Assembly: GCF_013459645.1 (NCBI RefSeq)
Contig: NZ_CP054861.1
Location: forward strand, 3,522,001 to 3,586,000
Reading direction: 5' to 3'
DNA length: 64,000 nt
DNA from: Martelella sp. NC20
GTDB taxonomy: Bacteria > Pseudomonadota > Alphaproteobacteria > Rhizobiales > Rhizobiaceae
Shown: piece after piece, positions 22,677 to 32,851 of the stretch
How the letters are laid out: every line of letters begins with the position of its first letter
Position numbering within the stretch: the first letter of the stretch is position 1
Position numbers and translations under genes: made by a program
Notes under the pieces: model-generated
Seen by the model: only the letters and a program-made list of their open reading frames with translations
Database searches by the model: none
What the model was told of the DNA's origin: nothing

Positions 22677-23471
22677 ATGATGAAGGCAGTTTTGAGACAG
22701 ACGGGCGTATGTATGGTGGTGGCGGGCTTGTACGTCATGGCCGGCGCGCCGGTATCCGCCTTTGACATCTCCAACGACATACCCAAGGATTCCGGACGGT
22801 TCGATCTCTTCCGCTTCGGCTTCAAGGCCTACAAGAACGGCGACAAGCAAAAGGCGGTCGAAGCCTACCGTTATGCCGCCGAGAAGGGCCATACCGGGTC
22901 GCGCTGGGCGCTCGCGAATATGTATGCGTTCGGGGATGGCGTGCCGGAAAACGATTATGAGGCATTCAAGGCCTATGCCGAGATCGTCAATCACGATGTG
23001 GAGCCGGGTTCGCCCGATACCGGATTTTATGTCAACGCGCTTCTGGCGCTCGCCGGCTACTACAAGTCCGGCATTCCCGATACGCCGGTGGAGAAGGATC
23101 TGGCGCAGGCCCGCCAGCTCTATTTTCAGGCTGCTTCCGTTTTCGGTAATCCCGACGCGCAGTTTCACCTCGCCCAGATGATCCTGAATGGCGAGGGCGG
23201 CGCAAAGAATGTCCGCCTCGCGAAGAAATGGCTGAACCTCGCCAGGAAGAACGGAAATGTTAGCGCTATGGCGGTTTTCGGGGATCTGATCTTCAATGAA
23301 GGCCAGCCGGTTCTTGGCCTCGCCTATCTCACCATGGCAGCCGATCGCTGCCAGATCGGTGATTGCAGCTGGATTCGCGATCTGCAGGAAAAGTGCTTTT
23401 CGGTCGTGGATGAGAATGATCGCCGGGGTGCGATCGCGCTCGCGCACAATATGAGTGCCAGCTCCCCCTGA
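22677..23471 (+). CDS. exoR: ExoR-type periplasmic Sel1-repeat regulator
   Basis: Periplasmic repressor of the ExoS/ChvI two-component system in rhizobia, controlling exopolysaccharide, motility and acid responses; itself cleaved to release inhibition. The protein has about 264 residues: a signal peptide ending APVSA|FD near 26-30, then Sel1 repeats (for example AVEAYRYAAEKGHTGSRWAL, QARQLYFQAASVFGNPDAQF, AKKWLNLARKNGNVSAMAVF). Length and repeat layout match Sinorhizobium ExoR. The start is uncertain among adjacent ATGs at 22677 and 22680; no strong ribosome site is seen. Confidence 0.85.
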   Translation: MMKAVLRQTGVCMVVAGLYVMAGAPVSAFDISNDIPKDSGRFDLFRFGFKAYKNGDKQKAVEAYRYAAEKGHTGSRWALANMYAFGDGVPENDYEAFKAYAEIVNHDVEPGSPDTGFYVNALLALAGYYKSGIPDTPVEKDLAQARQLYFQAASVFGNPDAQFHLAQMILNGEGGAKNVRLAKKWLNLARKNGNVSAMAVFGDLIFNEGQPVLGLAYLTMAADRCQIGDCSWIRDLQEKCFSVVDENDRRGAIALAHNMSASSP

Positions 23472-23537
23472 AGCCGACACGGGTTGATCCGCAACGAACG
23501 CCTTGCCGCAAACGACTCCATCTTGGACTGAAGGGCT

Positions 23538-24329
23538 TTACGCCCAGGCGTAATCGAATTGGCAGATGACCGGCACATGGTCGGATGGCCTTTCCCAGCC
23601 GCGCACTGTCTTGTCTATCGTCGTTGACGCCAGCCTGTCCGCGGCCTCGGCCGACAGCAGCATATGGTCGATACGGATGCCATTGTTCTTCTGCCACGCT
23701 CCGGCCTGATAATCCCAGAATGTATATTGACCTCCGGCCTCGTCGGCGCCGGCGACGGCATCATGCAGCCCGAGGCCGAGCAATTGTGAAAAGGCCTCTC
23801 TGGTCTGTGGCAGGAACAGGGCGTCGCCCGCCCAGACAGCGGGATCGTGGCAATCGCAGGGACGGGGAATGACATTGTAGTCGCCTGCCAGCACCAGCGG
23901 CTCCTCAAGGCTGAGCCGCTGCCTGGCATGCCTTCTCAATCGCTCCATCCATTCGAGTTTGTAGGGATATTTCGGCGTATCGACGGGATTGCCATTCGGC
24001 AGATAGATGGAGGCGACGCGGATCACCCCGCCCTGCACGCTGAAGACCCCCTCGATATAGCGTGACTGGACATCGTCTTCGCCATCCGGAAAGCCGCGCT
24101 GAACGTCTTCCGGCGGCTTTTTCGACAGCAAGGCGACGCCGTTGAAGCCTTTCTGACCGTGCGTCTCCAAATGATAGCCGAGATCAAGAAAGGGGCCCGC
24201 CGGGAAGCCCTCATCGACGGACTTGATCTCCTGGAGGCAGACGATATCGGGCGATGCTATCTCCAGCCACCGAACCAGATTATCCTGCCGCGCCTTTATG
24301 CCGTTGATGTTCCAGGTGGCAATCTTCAT
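23538..24329 (-). CDS. xthA: Exodeoxyribonuclease III
   Basis: AP endonuclease and 3'-5' exonuclease of base-excision repair, 263 residues. Key motifs: WNINGIKAR (6-14), LQEIK with metal-binding Glu34, GDYNVIPRPCD, and C-terminal RPSDHVPV with the catalytic His. The start at 24329 gives the canonical MKIATWNINGI; the frame is open 9 codons further but that part is not conserved. It converges on exoR. Confidence 0.95.
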   Translation of the reverse strand: MKIATWNINGIKARQDNLVRWLEIASPDIVCLQEIKSVDEGFPAGPFLDLGYHLETHGQKGFNGVALLSKKPPEDVQRGFPDGEDDVQSRYIEGVFSVQGGVIRVASIYLPNGNPVDTPKYPYKLEWMERLRRHARQRLSLEEPLVLAGDYNVIPRPCDCHDPAVWAGDALFLPQTREAFSQLLGLGLHDAVAGADEAGGQYTFWDYQAGAWQKNNGIRIDHMLLSAEAADRLASTTIDKTVRGWERPSDHVPVICQFDYAWA

Positions 24330-24832
24330 ATCAAAAATCCGTGTCCGCGACCGCATTGGGGGTGGGAAACCGTCTCGCCCATGCCGGGACGTTTCAGCGA
24401 AGCCGTTATTCGCGACGATTGCGTCGCCGCAGCCCGGTCTATAGCCGCGCGATCATGCCGGATCAATGTCCGGCACGGAAGCCCCTGATCGTCGATAATC
24501 AACATGTCTTTGGCGAGGTCGATGGGCCAGCGCGGGCGAAGCGGTAAGGCGGCAGGGCGCGGCGGCGCCGGCTGCGCGCATTCGCGTGATTTGCCACCGA
24601 AATGAGCAGTTCGCGTTGCCGTTGCATGAATTCGTGCCTCATGCCTGACATGCGGGGCGTTCCGCTCCGGGCCGATGTCGCCTCCGCCGGGAGATGTAAC
24701 GTGTAGTGAGCAGTGTTTTCTCTTCTTGCGCGCATGAAACTCTTTGTGACACATTTGTGGCACGGATGTTGCTTGGGATATCCGTGTAAGCACGAGCGAT
24801 AACAAGCGGCCAAGGCCGCGGGGGATGGTTTT
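24330..24832. other. Intergenic region between xthA and the purine permease
   Basis: About 500 bases without a supported gene. Near the permease end there is a direct repeat, TTTGTGACAC (24743-24752) and TTTGTGGCAC (24754-24763), spaced one helical turn apart and about 70 bases before the start codon; it may bind a regulator. Confidence 0.4.
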
Positions 24833-26182
24833 ATGACCGATCAACATCACATTATATATAAACTTAACGATGTGCCTTCGCCGGGCGCCTCGTTTCTGGC
24901 TGCCGTCCAGCACATTCTGGCGAGCATCATCGGCATCGTCACGCCGACACTCATCATCGGCGGCGCTCTGGGGCTCGGCGTTCACATGCCGTATCTTCTG
25001 GCCATGTCTATGTTCGTTTCGGGCGTCGCGACCTTCATTCAGTGCCGGCGCATAGGACCGGTCGGCTCGGGCCTTCTCAGCGTCCAGGGCACCAGCTTCG
25101 CCTTTCTCGGCGTCATTCTGGCTGCAGGCTTTGCCGTCAAGGGCAGGGGGGGCACGCCGGAGGACATCCTGGCGATGATCTTCGGGCTCTGCCTCGTCGG
25201 CTGCCTGGTCGAGATCGTGCTCAGCCAGTTCATCACCCGGATGGGCCGCGTTGTCACGCCCACGGTTACCGGCATCGTCATCACCGTCATCGGCCTCAGC
25301 CTCGTGAAATCGGGCTTCACGGATTTTGCCGGCGGCGCCGGCGCCGGTGAAGCGCTTGGCGCGCCGATCAATATCTTCCTTGGCCTGCTCGTTGTCGCTG
25401 TCATCATCTTCTTCTCGTTCTCGAGGCAGCCCATGGTCAGGATCGCCGCGATCATGCTGGGCCTGGTGGTCGGCTTCATCGTTTCGATCTTCTTTGGCAT
25501 GGTGAATTTTTCGGCACTGGGCACCCAGCCCTTGTTTGCCGTCCCCGTCCCGCTGAAATTCGGCCTCGATTTCGATATCGGCCTGTTCATCCCGATCGCG
25601 TTCGTCTATCTGATCACCGCGATCGAGACGACCGGCGACCTGACTGCGAACTCGGTTATTTCGGGGGAGCCGGTGCAGGGCGAACTCTATATGAACCGCA
25701 TCAAGGGCGGGGTGCTGGCTGACGGCATCAACTCCGGGATTGCGGCGTTGTTCTGCACCTTTCCGAACACGACCTTCAGCCAGAACAACGGCGTCATTCA
25801 GATGACCGGCGTGGCAAGCCGCCATGTCGGGCTTTATATTGCAGGCATTCTCGTGGTGCTCGGCTTTTTCCCGATCATCGGCGGGGCGTTCCTGCTGGTG
25901 CCGAAGCCGGTGCTGGGCGGCGCCACCGTGGTGCTGTTCGGATCGATCGCGGTCGCAGGCATCCGTATCCTTGCGTCCGAGCCGATCGACCATCGCAAGG
26001 TCTATATCATGGCGGTGTCGTTCGGTCTGGGGCTTGGGGTCACCCTTGTGCCGCAGTCCATGCAGCACATGCCTGACATCATTCAGAAGGTGTTCGCAAC
26101 GCCGATCACGCTTTCCGGCATTTCGGCCATCCTGCTCTCCCTGGTCATCCCGGAGCGGGCGGGCAAGACGATCGATGCCTGA
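24833..26182 (+). CDS. NCS2 family xanthine/uric-acid permease
   Basis: Proton-coupled purine base importer of the nucleobase-ascorbate transporter family, inner membrane, 449 residues with about 12-14 hydrophobic segments. Family marks: the Gln26-His27 pair in AAVQHILA, QGTSFAFLG near residue 90, and the signature QNNGVIQMTG (about 317-326), which with VASRHVG resembles E. coli XanQ more than uracil permease. The start has a weak ribosome site. It stands alone with its own terminator. Confidence 0.88.
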   Translation: MTDQHHIIYKLNDVPSPGASFLAAVQHILASIIGIVTPTLIIGGALGLGVHMPYLLAMSMFVSGVATFIQCRRIGPVGSGLLSVQGTSFAFLGVILAAGFAVKGRGGTPEDILAMIFGLCLVGCLVEIVLSQFITRMGRVVTPTVTGIVITVIGLSLVKSGFTDFAGGAGAGEALGAPINIFLGLLVVAVIIFFSFSRQPMVRIAAIMLGLVVGFIVSIFFGMVNFSALGTQPLFAVPVPLKFGLDFDIGLFIPIAFVYLITAIETTGDLTANSVISGEPVQGELYMNRIKGGVLADGINSGIAALFCTFPNTTFSQNNGVIQMTGVASRHVGLYIAGILVVLGFFPIIGGAFLLVPKPVLGGATVVLFGSIAVAGIRILASEPIDHRKVYIMAVSFGLGLGVTLVPQSMQHMPDIIQKVFATPITLSGISAILLSLVIPERAGKTIDA

Positions 26183-26189
26183 ACCCGAT

Positions 26190-26220
26190 CGAGGGCCGCT
26201 TTTGTGGCCCTCGGCTTTTT
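26190..26220 (+). terminator. Rho-independent terminator after the permease
   Basis: Eight-bp stem CGAGGGCC / GGCCCTCG, 8-nt loop, then GCTTTTT; 8 bases after the permease stop. Confidence 0.88.
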
Positions 26221-26357
26221 GGCGCCCCGGAAATATTGTCCGGGGCGTTCTGCTTTGTGGGTTACGCTGCGCAGTCTGCGCGCTTCCGGCTGCTTTCGCA
26301 GCGCTGGATCGCACGGACGATCTGTTTTCAGCGGATTTTCGGACAGTTACGGGCTTG

Positions 26358-26502
26358 GAAAAAAAGAACACCCCGGCGCAGGGAAGTGCCGGGGTGTTCC
26401 TGGAGGTCATCGCGAACGCGGCTGCCTTGGAAGGCCAAAGACGGTAGACGGCCGACTTTACCAATCCACGATGAACTTTGTCGCGCTGCTTCAAACGCTG
26501 TA
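26358..26502 (-). ncRNA. Candidate small RNA with own promoter and terminator
   Basis: On the - strand the sequence ends in a perfect 12-bp hairpin (26366-26377 pairing with 26388-26399, loop 10 nt) followed by seven T residues: a textbook terminator. No - strand gene lies upstream within 600 bases (erpA ends at 27008). A promoter with -35 TTGACT (26531-26536), 17-bp spacer and weaker -10 TAGGTT (26508-26513) would start an RNA near 26502, about 145 nt long. ACCTCC just before the terminator hairpin could pair with ribosome sites of target mRNAs. The family is not recognised. Confidence 0.6.
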
Positions 26503-26507
26503 AGCCC

Positions 26508-26536
26508 AACCTAATCACTTACATTTGTTTAGTCAA
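26508..26536 (-). promoter_or_regulatory. Promoter of the candidate small RNA
   Basis: TTGACT, 17 bp, TAGGTT read on the - strand. The -35 matches consensus in five of six bases; the -10 in three of six, which is tolerated in rhizobial promoters. Confidence 0.5.
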
Positions 26537-26682
26537 TCAGATGATTAAAATAAGTTTGAACCCTACGATCAGGGAGAATGTGTCAGGCCATGGGCGTGAC
26601 CGTGCGACCGGGAGAAAGGGCGGCGCGGCCGAGCAAGGGCGGCACCGTCAGCGTCGTTGAGCGCGGGGGAGGCGAGGAGATC

Positions 26683-26793
26683 ATGCTTACATACCTGTCT
26701 TGCAACCAGGGCTGCATTGCCGAAAAGGAATTGTCGGATAGCCAGATGGAGATGATCAGAGCCGCAGGCGCTGCAATCGTCGCTTCAGCATGA
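26683..26793 (+). CDS. Possible 36-residue protein, unrecognised
   Basis: ATG at 26683 preceded by GAGGAG, with the frame ending TGA at 26793. The product begins MLTYLSCNQGCIAEKE and has two cysteines. The frame is open further 5' to an ATG at 26578 whose ribosome site is too close. No family is recognised; coding is doubtful. The surrounding region 26503-27007 holds nothing else that I can support. Confidence 0.2.
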   Translation: MLTYLSCNQGCIAEKELSDSQMEMIRAAGAAIVASA

Positions 26794-27007
26794 ACGCATG
26801 GTCAGGAACTGAGGATACCGCTGTCGCTGAAGGCTTCAAAACCGCGATTTCAGCCGCCGCCCCGTGAACTGACATTTGTGCTCCACGCCTCTGTGTAAAG
26901 CAAATCAAGGCCGCTTCGGAGAACCGGCGCGGTCAATCCGGTTGGGCAGGCATTGCGTGAAAACAGCGCTACCCGCAGCAGTCAGCGCGGCGGACCCGCA
27001 ACGTCAA

Positions 27008-27340
27008 TCAGATCGAGAAACTGGTGCCGCAGCCGCAGCTTGCGACCGCGTTGGGGTTCTGGATCTGGAAGGACTGGCCGAGCAGATTGTCGACGAAGTC
27101 GATTTCGGAGCCGGCCATGTAAACCAGCGATATCTCGTCGATCAGCACCCTGGCATCGCCGCGGGTGATGACGACATCATCGGCTTCAGGGTCGTCGGCG
27201 AGATCGAACTTGTAGGAAAAACCCGAGCAGCCGCCGCCCTCGACGGCAACGCGCAAGGCCTTCTTGCCGTTTTCGGCTGCGATGATCGCGGCGATCTTCT
27301 TGGCGGCCGCCTCTGAAAGCGTCACATTCTTGGTGTCCAT
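27008..27340 (-). CDS. erpA: A-type iron-sulfur cluster carrier ErpA
   Basis: Delivers Fe-S clusters to apo-enzymes; cytosolic, 110 residues, HesB/IscA fold. The three ligand cysteines are present: Cys38 (GGGCSGF), Cys102 and Cys104 ([10 protein letters not shown]). The ATG at 27340 gives the normal N-terminus [13 protein letters not shown]; in-frame codons upstream are unlikely. It is divergent from dgt, a neighbourhood common in rhizobia. Confidence 0.92.
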   Translation of the reverse strand: MDTKNVTLSEAAAKKIAAIIAAENGKKALRVAVEGGGCSGFSYKFDLADDPEADDVVITRGDARVLIDEISLVYMAGSEIDFVDNLLGQSFQIQNPNAVASCGCGTSFSI

Positions 27341-27513
27341 CGTCAGTCTCCTGGGCCCGGCAGGCGGGCCCGTGTTTTGGCGCGCGGATCGATCCACGCT
27401 TTCAATGGTCTTTGATCTTAGTTAAGAACGGCGATGACAGCCGTCAACGGTCTATCTTCATCCAGATGACCGGCCGGACGCGCGCAGGAATAATTTCCGC
27501 AACAGGATCCAGC

Positions 27514-28731
27514 ATGACAATCGACAAATCGGCATTGGGTTTCGGCGATGTGGCGCTCGCGCCCTATGCCTCAAATCCGTGGGAAAGCCGCGGCCGGCTT
27601 TATCCCGAGCCCGACAGCCTCACGCGTTCGCCGTTTCAGCGCGATCGCGACCGGATCATCCACACCACCGCTTTCCGCCGGCTGAAGCACAAGACCCAGG
27701 TCTTCATCGGGCAGGACGGCGATCATTACCGCACCCGCCTGACCCATACGATCGAGGTGGCGCAGGTCGCGCGCTCGCTTGCCCGCGCGCTGCGGCTTGA
27801 CGAGGACCTCGCCGAGGGCGTGGCGCTGGTGCATGATTTTGGCCATACGCCGTTCGGCCATACCGGCGAGGATGCGCTGCACGAGAAGATGGCGGCCTAT
27901 GGCGGCTTCGACCATAATGCGCAATCGCTGAGAATCGTGACAAAGCTGGAGCGCCGCTACGCCGAATTCGACGGCATCAACCTGACATGGGAGGCGCTGG
28001 AGGGGCTCGTCAAGCATAACGGCCCGCTGCAGGACGCGGACGGGAACGGCATTGACGGACCGGTTCCGCAGCCGATCCTCGATTACTGCGCCCGCCACGA
28101 CCTCTGGCTTTCGACCCATGCCAGCATGGAAGCGCAGGTGGCCGCGATCGCGGACGACATCGCCTACAACACCCACGATATCGATGACGGGTTGCGCTCC
28201 GGTTATCTGAGCTACGACATGCTGGAGGAGGTGCCCTTCCTTGCCGGCCTGATGTACGAGGTGCGCGACCGCTATCCCGGGCTGGAATCGAGCCGGTTCA
28301 CCAATGAGATCATGCGCCGCCAGATCACCGCGATGGTCGAGGATGTCATCGGCGTTGCCCAGGAGAACCTGCGTCTGGCCGCGCCGCAATCGGCCGATGA
28401 GGTTCGCCATGCCGGCCGCACGCTTGCCGCCTTCTCCCCGGCGATGGCCGAGATCGACCGCCAGATCAAGAAGCTGCTGTTCCAGCATATCTACCGCAAT
28501 CCCGATATCATGGTGATCCGCAAGGGCGCGGCTCAGATCGTGACGGATCTTTTCGACGCCTATGTCGCCGATCCGAAGCTGATGGGCGCGCACTCCTGGA
28601 GCGAGGGTATCGAACAGCTGGAACCGGCGCAGATTGCCCGGCATATTGCCGACTACCTTGCCGGAATGACCGATACCTATGCCTATAACACGCACCGCCA
28701 GTTGTTTGACCATACCCCTGATTTGCGGTAG
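27514..28731 (+). CDS. dgt: Deoxyguanosinetriphosphate triphosphohydrolase-like protein
   Basis: HD-domain dNTP triphosphohydrolase, 405 residues, expected to hydrolyse dGTP or other dNTPs to nucleoside and triphosphate. Metal motif visible as H ([10 protein letters not shown]), HD ([12 protein letters not shown]) and a later D ([13 protein letters not shown]). It matches the type 2 subfamily in length. The start at 27514 follows AGGA by 6 bases; the open frame upstream is not conserved. argS follows. Confidence 0.92.
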   Translation: MTIDKSALGFGDVALAPYASNPWESRGRLYPEPDSLTRSPFQRDRDRIIHTTAFRRLKHKTQVFIGQDGDHYRTRLTHTIEVAQVARSLARALRLDEDLAEGVALVHDFGHTPFGHTGEDALHEKMAAYGGFDHNAQSLRIVTKLERRYAEFDGINLTWEALEGLVKHNGPLQDADGNGIDGPVPQPILDYCARHDLWLSTHASMEAQVAAIADDIAYNTHDIDDGLRSGYLSYDMLEEVPFLAGLMYEVRDRYPGLESSRFTNEIMRRQITAMVEDVIGVAQENLRLAAPQSADEVRHAGRTLAAFSPAMAEIDRQIKKLLFQHIYRNPDIMVIRKGAAQIVTDLFDAYVADPKLMGAHSWSEGIEQLEPAQIARHIADYLAGMTDTYAYNTHRQLFDHTPDLR

Positions 28732-28790
28732 GAGCCCGGAAAACCGCGCTTTTTTTTGCGCCTGCCCAGCGGCGGCAAATGGAAATTGAC

Positions 28791-30551
28791 ATGAATCTTT
28801 TTACCGATTTCGAACAGAGACTGAACGAACGGCTGCTGACGATCGCCGAAATCGCGGAAAAGCGCGATATGCTGGATTTCACCCGCATCGCGGTCGAACC
28901 GCCGCGCGATCCGAGCCATGGCGATATTGCCGTCAATGCCGCGCTGGTGCTGGCCAAGCCGCTTCAGCTCAAGCCGCGCGAACTCGCCGAGAAGATCATC
29001 GCCGCAATGGAAGGCGATGAGGATATCGCCGAGCTTTCGATCGCCGGTCCGGGTTTCATCAATATCCGGTTTTCGCCGCGCTACTGGCAGCGCGTGCTGC
29101 TTGCGCTGATCCGCGAGGGCGAGGATTTCGGCCGCAGCGGCACAGGCAAGGGCCGAAAGATCAACGTCGAATACGTTTCCGCCAACCCGACGGGGCCGAT
29201 GCATGTCGGCCATTGCCGCGGCGCGGTGGTGGGCGATACGCTCGCCAATATCCTGGATTACGCCGGCTTCACGGTGACCAAGGAATATTACATCAACGAT
29301 GCCGGCGCACAGGTCGACGTGCTTGCCCGCTCCGTGTTCCTGCGTTACCGCGAGGCGCTGGGGGAGGAAATCGGCGAAATTCCCGAGGGGCTTTACCCGG
29401 GCGATTATCTCGTGCCCGTCGGCGAAGCGCTGAAGGCGGAATTCGGGCCGTCGCTGCATAATCTGCCGGAAGACGAATGGATGCCGATCGTCAAGGACCG
29501 GGCGATCGATGCCATGATGGAGATGATCCGCTCCGATCTCGCCGCCCTCAATGTCACTCATGAGGTGTTCTTCTCCGAGCGTCAGCTTCATGCCGACGAT
29601 GCCGCGGCGATCCGTTCCGCGATCAACGATCTCACCTTCAAGGGCCACGTCTACAAGGGCACCCTGCCGCCGCCGAAGGGGCAGGCGCCGGAAGACTGGG
29701 AGGATCGCGAGCAGACGCTGTTCCGTTCCACCGAGGTGGGCGACGACATCGACCGGCCGCTGATCAAATCGGACGGGAGCTACACCTATTTCGCCGCCGA
29801 TGTCGCCTATTTCCGCGACAAGTACGAGCGCGGCTTCGACGAGATGGTCTATATTCTCGGCGCCGATCATGGCGGCTATGTGAAGCGGCTCGAGGCCGTT
29901 GCCAAGGCGGTGTCCGGCGGCAAGACGAAGTTGACGGTGCTGCTGTGCCAGCTCGTCAAGCTGATGCGCGACGGGCAGGAATACAAGATGTCCAAGCGCT
30001 CCGGCAATTTCGTTACCCTGCGCGAGGTTGTTGACGAGGTCGGCCGCGATTCCGTGCGGTTCATGATGCTTTACCGCAAGAGCAGCGAACCGCTCGATTT
30101 CGACTTTGCCAAGGTGACCGAGCAATCCAAGGACAACCCGGTTTTCTACGTGCAATATGCCCATGCGCGATGCATGTCGGTGCTTCGGCAGGCTGAAGAA
30201 GCCTTCCCGGGGCTGGATATTTCGCAAAAAACACTGGAAGATGCCGTCAGGCAGGCGACATATGAGCCGGAAGAACTTAGAGTTGTAGCCAAGCTTGCGG
30301 AGTATCCGCGGGTGGTTGAATCGGCGGCGACGATGCGCGAGCCGCATCGGCTGGCGTTTTATCTCTATGACCTGGCGTCGCATTTCCATTCCCATTGGAA
30401 CAAGGGCAAGGAAAAGCAGGAGTTACGCTTTATTAATGAGAGTGACAGACAATCGACGATTGCGAAGCTCGGACTGGTGTCTTCTGTCGCTGCCGTATTG
30501 CGTTCCGGACTTGCTCTCACGGGAACCGACGCGCCGCAGGAAATGCGTTAG
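28791..30551 (+). CDS. argS: Arginyl-tRNA synthetase
   Basis: Class I synthetase, 586 residues, charges tRNA-Arg. The ATP motifs are HVGH (about 138-141, in [14 protein letters not shown]) and KMSKR (about 399-403). N-terminal Add1 domain [11 protein letters not shown] and C-terminal DALR anticodon domain are present. The ATG at 28791 is chosen by analogy to rhizobial ArgS; an ATG four codons earlier at 28779 is possible. Confidence 0.97.
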   Translation: MNLFTDFEQRLNERLLTIAEIAEKRDMLDFTRIAVEPPRDPSHGDIAVNAALVLAKPLQLKPRELAEKIIAAMEGDEDIAELSIAGPGFINIRFSPRYWQRVLLALIREGEDFGRSGTGKGRKINVEYVSANPTGPMHVGHCRGAVVGDTLANILDYAGFTVTKEYYINDAGAQVDVLARSVFLRYREALGEEIGEIPEGLYPGDYLVPVGEALKAEFGPSLHNLPEDEWMPIVKDRAIDAMMEMIRSDLAALNVTHEVFFSERQLHADDAAAIRSAINDLTFKGHVYKGTLPPPKGQAPEDWEDREQTLFRSTEVGDDIDRPLIKSDGSYTYFAADVAYFRDKYERGFDEMVYILGADHGGYVKRLEAVAKAVSGGKTKLTVLLCQLVKLMRDGQEYKMSKRSGNFVTLREVVDEVGRDSVRFMMLYRKSSEPLDFDFAKVTEQSKDNPVFYVQYAHARCMSVLRQAEEAFPGLDISQKTLEDAVRQATYEPEELRVVAKLAEYPRVVESAATMREPHRLAFYLYDLASHFHSHWNKGKEKQELRFINESDRQSTIAKLGLVSSVAAVLRSGLALTGTDAPQEMR

Positions 30552-30608
30552 GTCCACCCGCACTCTCCCGTCGGCCTCAAGGCCGATGGCAGCCTCGGTG
30601 GTTTGAAA

Positions 30609-32738
30609 ATGGCAGACAAGAACAAGCCGGGTCGCGGCAATAATGGCGGCTTTGACGAGGACGATCCCTTCGCCGAACTGGCGCGGCTGATCGGCCCACG
30701 CGATGAAGAGCCTCCGCGCCGACAGGATGGTCCGTATCCGCCGGAAACGGCGGATGACCTGACGGATGAACTGCTGCGCGAATTCGACTCCTTTTCCGGT
30801 CATTCCGAACGGTCAGATGCGCCATCGCGCCACGAGGCCGAACCGCCGTTCCAGCCGGAGCAGGAGGACCGTTTCGAGGGGCCCGCTGCGTCCGACCAGC
30901 CGCCTCCCTCGATCTGGGATGACCTGCCGGCAGAACCGGCGCATGAAGACCGCGAAGACATTGAACCGGATGATTTCGATCACTTCGAGATGCGTGGTCC
31001 GCTTGCCGGTTACGAGCCGCAACAGCCCGCCGAACCCGATGTGACGCCGCCGGCGGAGGAGCCGGTGTATCCGGTGCCTTCATACGAGACGGAGCTGCCG
31101 GCATACGAGGCGGAGCCGCAGCAGGCCCAGGAGGATCAGGAGCTTGCGCTCGATCTCGACGAGCTTGCGCTTGAACTGTCGGAACTCGAGCTTGCCGATG
31201 GCGGACCGGGACCGCTGGATGATGTGGCGACGGGCGACACCAATGATGCGGATTTCGACCCTGCCGCGCTGATTTCCACCGAAGAGCCGCCCGCGCCGGT
31301 GGACGAACTCGACCTGCCGCATATGGGCGATGACGAGGTTGTGCCCGTACGCGCCTCCGCGGACCCTTACGAATTCGATCTCGACGAGGAACTTGCCGAT
31401 GTGCTGGCGAGCCAGCCGGCTTTGGTCGATCCGCTGCAGGAGACGCCGGCTCAGCCGGACCTGTCCGAAGAGCTTGATTATTATCGCGCCGTGCCAGACG
31501 AAGCCTATGATGCGGCCACCCGGCAGGCCGTGCCGCAGGCCGGTTACCGCGACGCTGCGGAAGGGTTCGAAAACCCCGCCGATGATGACTATTACGAGTT
31601 TGACGATCGCGAACGCCGTCCGGGCTTGTTGCCTTCGACCTTTCTCGGGACAGGACGCGTCCTCCTGATCGGCGTTGCCGGGATTGCGCTGGCCGTGCTG
31701 TTCGTGTTTGCGGGCATGCGCTATTTTACCGGCGATACCGGCGGCGAACCGGTGGTCATCACCGCTGATAATTCCAGCGTCAAGGAAGCGCCCGAGGATC
31801 CGGGCGGCGAGGTCGTGCCCAATCAGGACAACGCCGTTTTCAACGATATTGCCGGAACGCTGGCCGAAGCGCCGCGCCAGGGCAGCCTGATTGCCTCCGA
31901 TCAGCAGCCGACCGATGTCCAAAGCGTTTCTCCCAACCCGCTGGCAAATGCCGCAGCGAGCAGCGGCGCCGATGCCGGCGGGCTTGAGCCGCGCAAGGTC
32001 AGAACCATGATCGTCAGGCCGGACGGCACGCTTGTCGAACGGGACGCGACCCAGATCAGCCCTTCATCTTCACCCGGTATCAGAGGGCTCGAAACCGAGA
32101 CGGCGCTGCCCGACGAAACCGGTCAGCTTGTCACGGTTCCGCCTTCGACGGGCGAGAATGCCTCCGCCGATGCCGATGCCGGCAACAATCAGGCGACAAC
32201 GCCCGCATCCTCGCCACTCACCGCTCCCTCGAATGAGCCGGCGGCAGCAACGGAGCCTCCGGCTGTCACGGAGCCTGCTCCTACGGCAGACGGCGCCGCT
32301 GAAACCGACGACGCCACGCCGGAGCCGGCCACCGCGGACGCTCCGGTTCCAGATTTCGGTATCGCCAACGTGCCGCTGCCGACGCCGCGACCCCCTGGCG
32401 GCGCACCGGCGCGCGTCGCCGCCGCCAGCCCGGCTCCGGCGGCCGCGACGTCGACGGCCCCCGCGCCGGCGCCGCAGACGAGTACGCAGTCGAGTTCGGC
32501 CTATGCCATGCAGATTGCATCGCTGCCTTCGGTGGAGGAGGCGCAGCAGGCCTATCAGCGGCTCAGCGCCCAGCATCCGTCCGTGCTCGGGCGGCGAACG
32601 GTCGAGATCGTCCCCGCGACGATCGCGGGCAAGGGCACCTATTATCGCGTGCGCATAACGGCTTCCAGCCTGTCGGAAGCGCTTTCGCTGTGCGAGCGTT
32701 ACAAGGCGGAAGGCGGGAGCTGCTTCGTGCCGCGCTGA
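30609..32738 (+). CDS. SPOR-domain cell-envelope protein
   Basis: A 709-residue bitopic inner-membrane protein. Long acidic, proline-rich cytoplasmic region (1-340), one membrane helix at about 343-368 (GRVLLIGVAGIALAVLFVFAG), a low-complexity Ala/Pro/Thr-rich periplasmic linker, and a C-terminal SPOR domain (about 635-709, YAMQIASLPSVEEAQQAYQR). SPOR domains bind denuded glycan at the septum. Its place between argS and nagZ is conserved in rhizobia. Function in division is inferred. Confidence 0.88.
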   Translation: MADKNKPGRGNNGGFDEDDPFAELARLIGPRDEEPPRRQDGPYPPETADDLTDELLREFDSFSGHSERSDAPSRHEAEPPFQPEQEDRFEGPAASDQPPPSIWDDLPAEPAHEDREDIEPDDFDHFEMRGPLAGYEPQQPAEPDVTPPAEEPVYPVPSYETELPAYEAEPQQAQEDQELALDLDELALELSELELADGGPGPLDDVATGDTNDADFDPAALISTEEPPAPVDELDLPHMGDDEVVPVRASADPYEFDLDEELADVLASQPALVDPLQETPAQPDLSEELDYYRAVPDEAYDAATRQAVPQAGYRDAAEGFENPADDDYYEFDDRERRPGLLPSTFLGTGRVLLIGVAGIALAVLFVFAGMRYFTGDTGGEPVVITADNSSVKEAPEDPGGEVVPNQDNAVFNDIAGTLAEAPRQGSLIASDQQPTDVQSVSPNPLANAAASSGADAGGLEPRKVRTMIVRPDGTLVERDATQISPSSSPGIRGLETETALPDETGQLVTVPPSTGENASADADAGNNQATTPASSPLTAPSNEPAAATEPPAVTEPAPTADGAAETDDATPEPATADAPVPDFGIANVPLPTPRPPGGAPARVAAASPAPAAATSTAPAPAPQTSTQSSSAYAMQIASLPSVEEAQQAYQRLSAQHPSVLGRRTVEIVPATIAGKGTYYRVRITASSLSEALSLCERYKAEGGSCFVPR

Positions 32739-32851
32739 TTTATGCCGCGCGGCGCGTGAAATCGGCGCTTTTGCCGTGCAGGCCGACAAAAAATTGTGCA
32801 TGAATGACGGGCTTCACTCGTGCTTTGGTCCCGATCTCTTATGATTCGCCC

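Noticed and set aside
24326-26518. A 730-codon - strand frame opposite the NCS2 permease
   Set aside because: Antisense shadow: composition is dominated by Arg, Asp, His and Gln with no domain, and it crosses the permease terminator.
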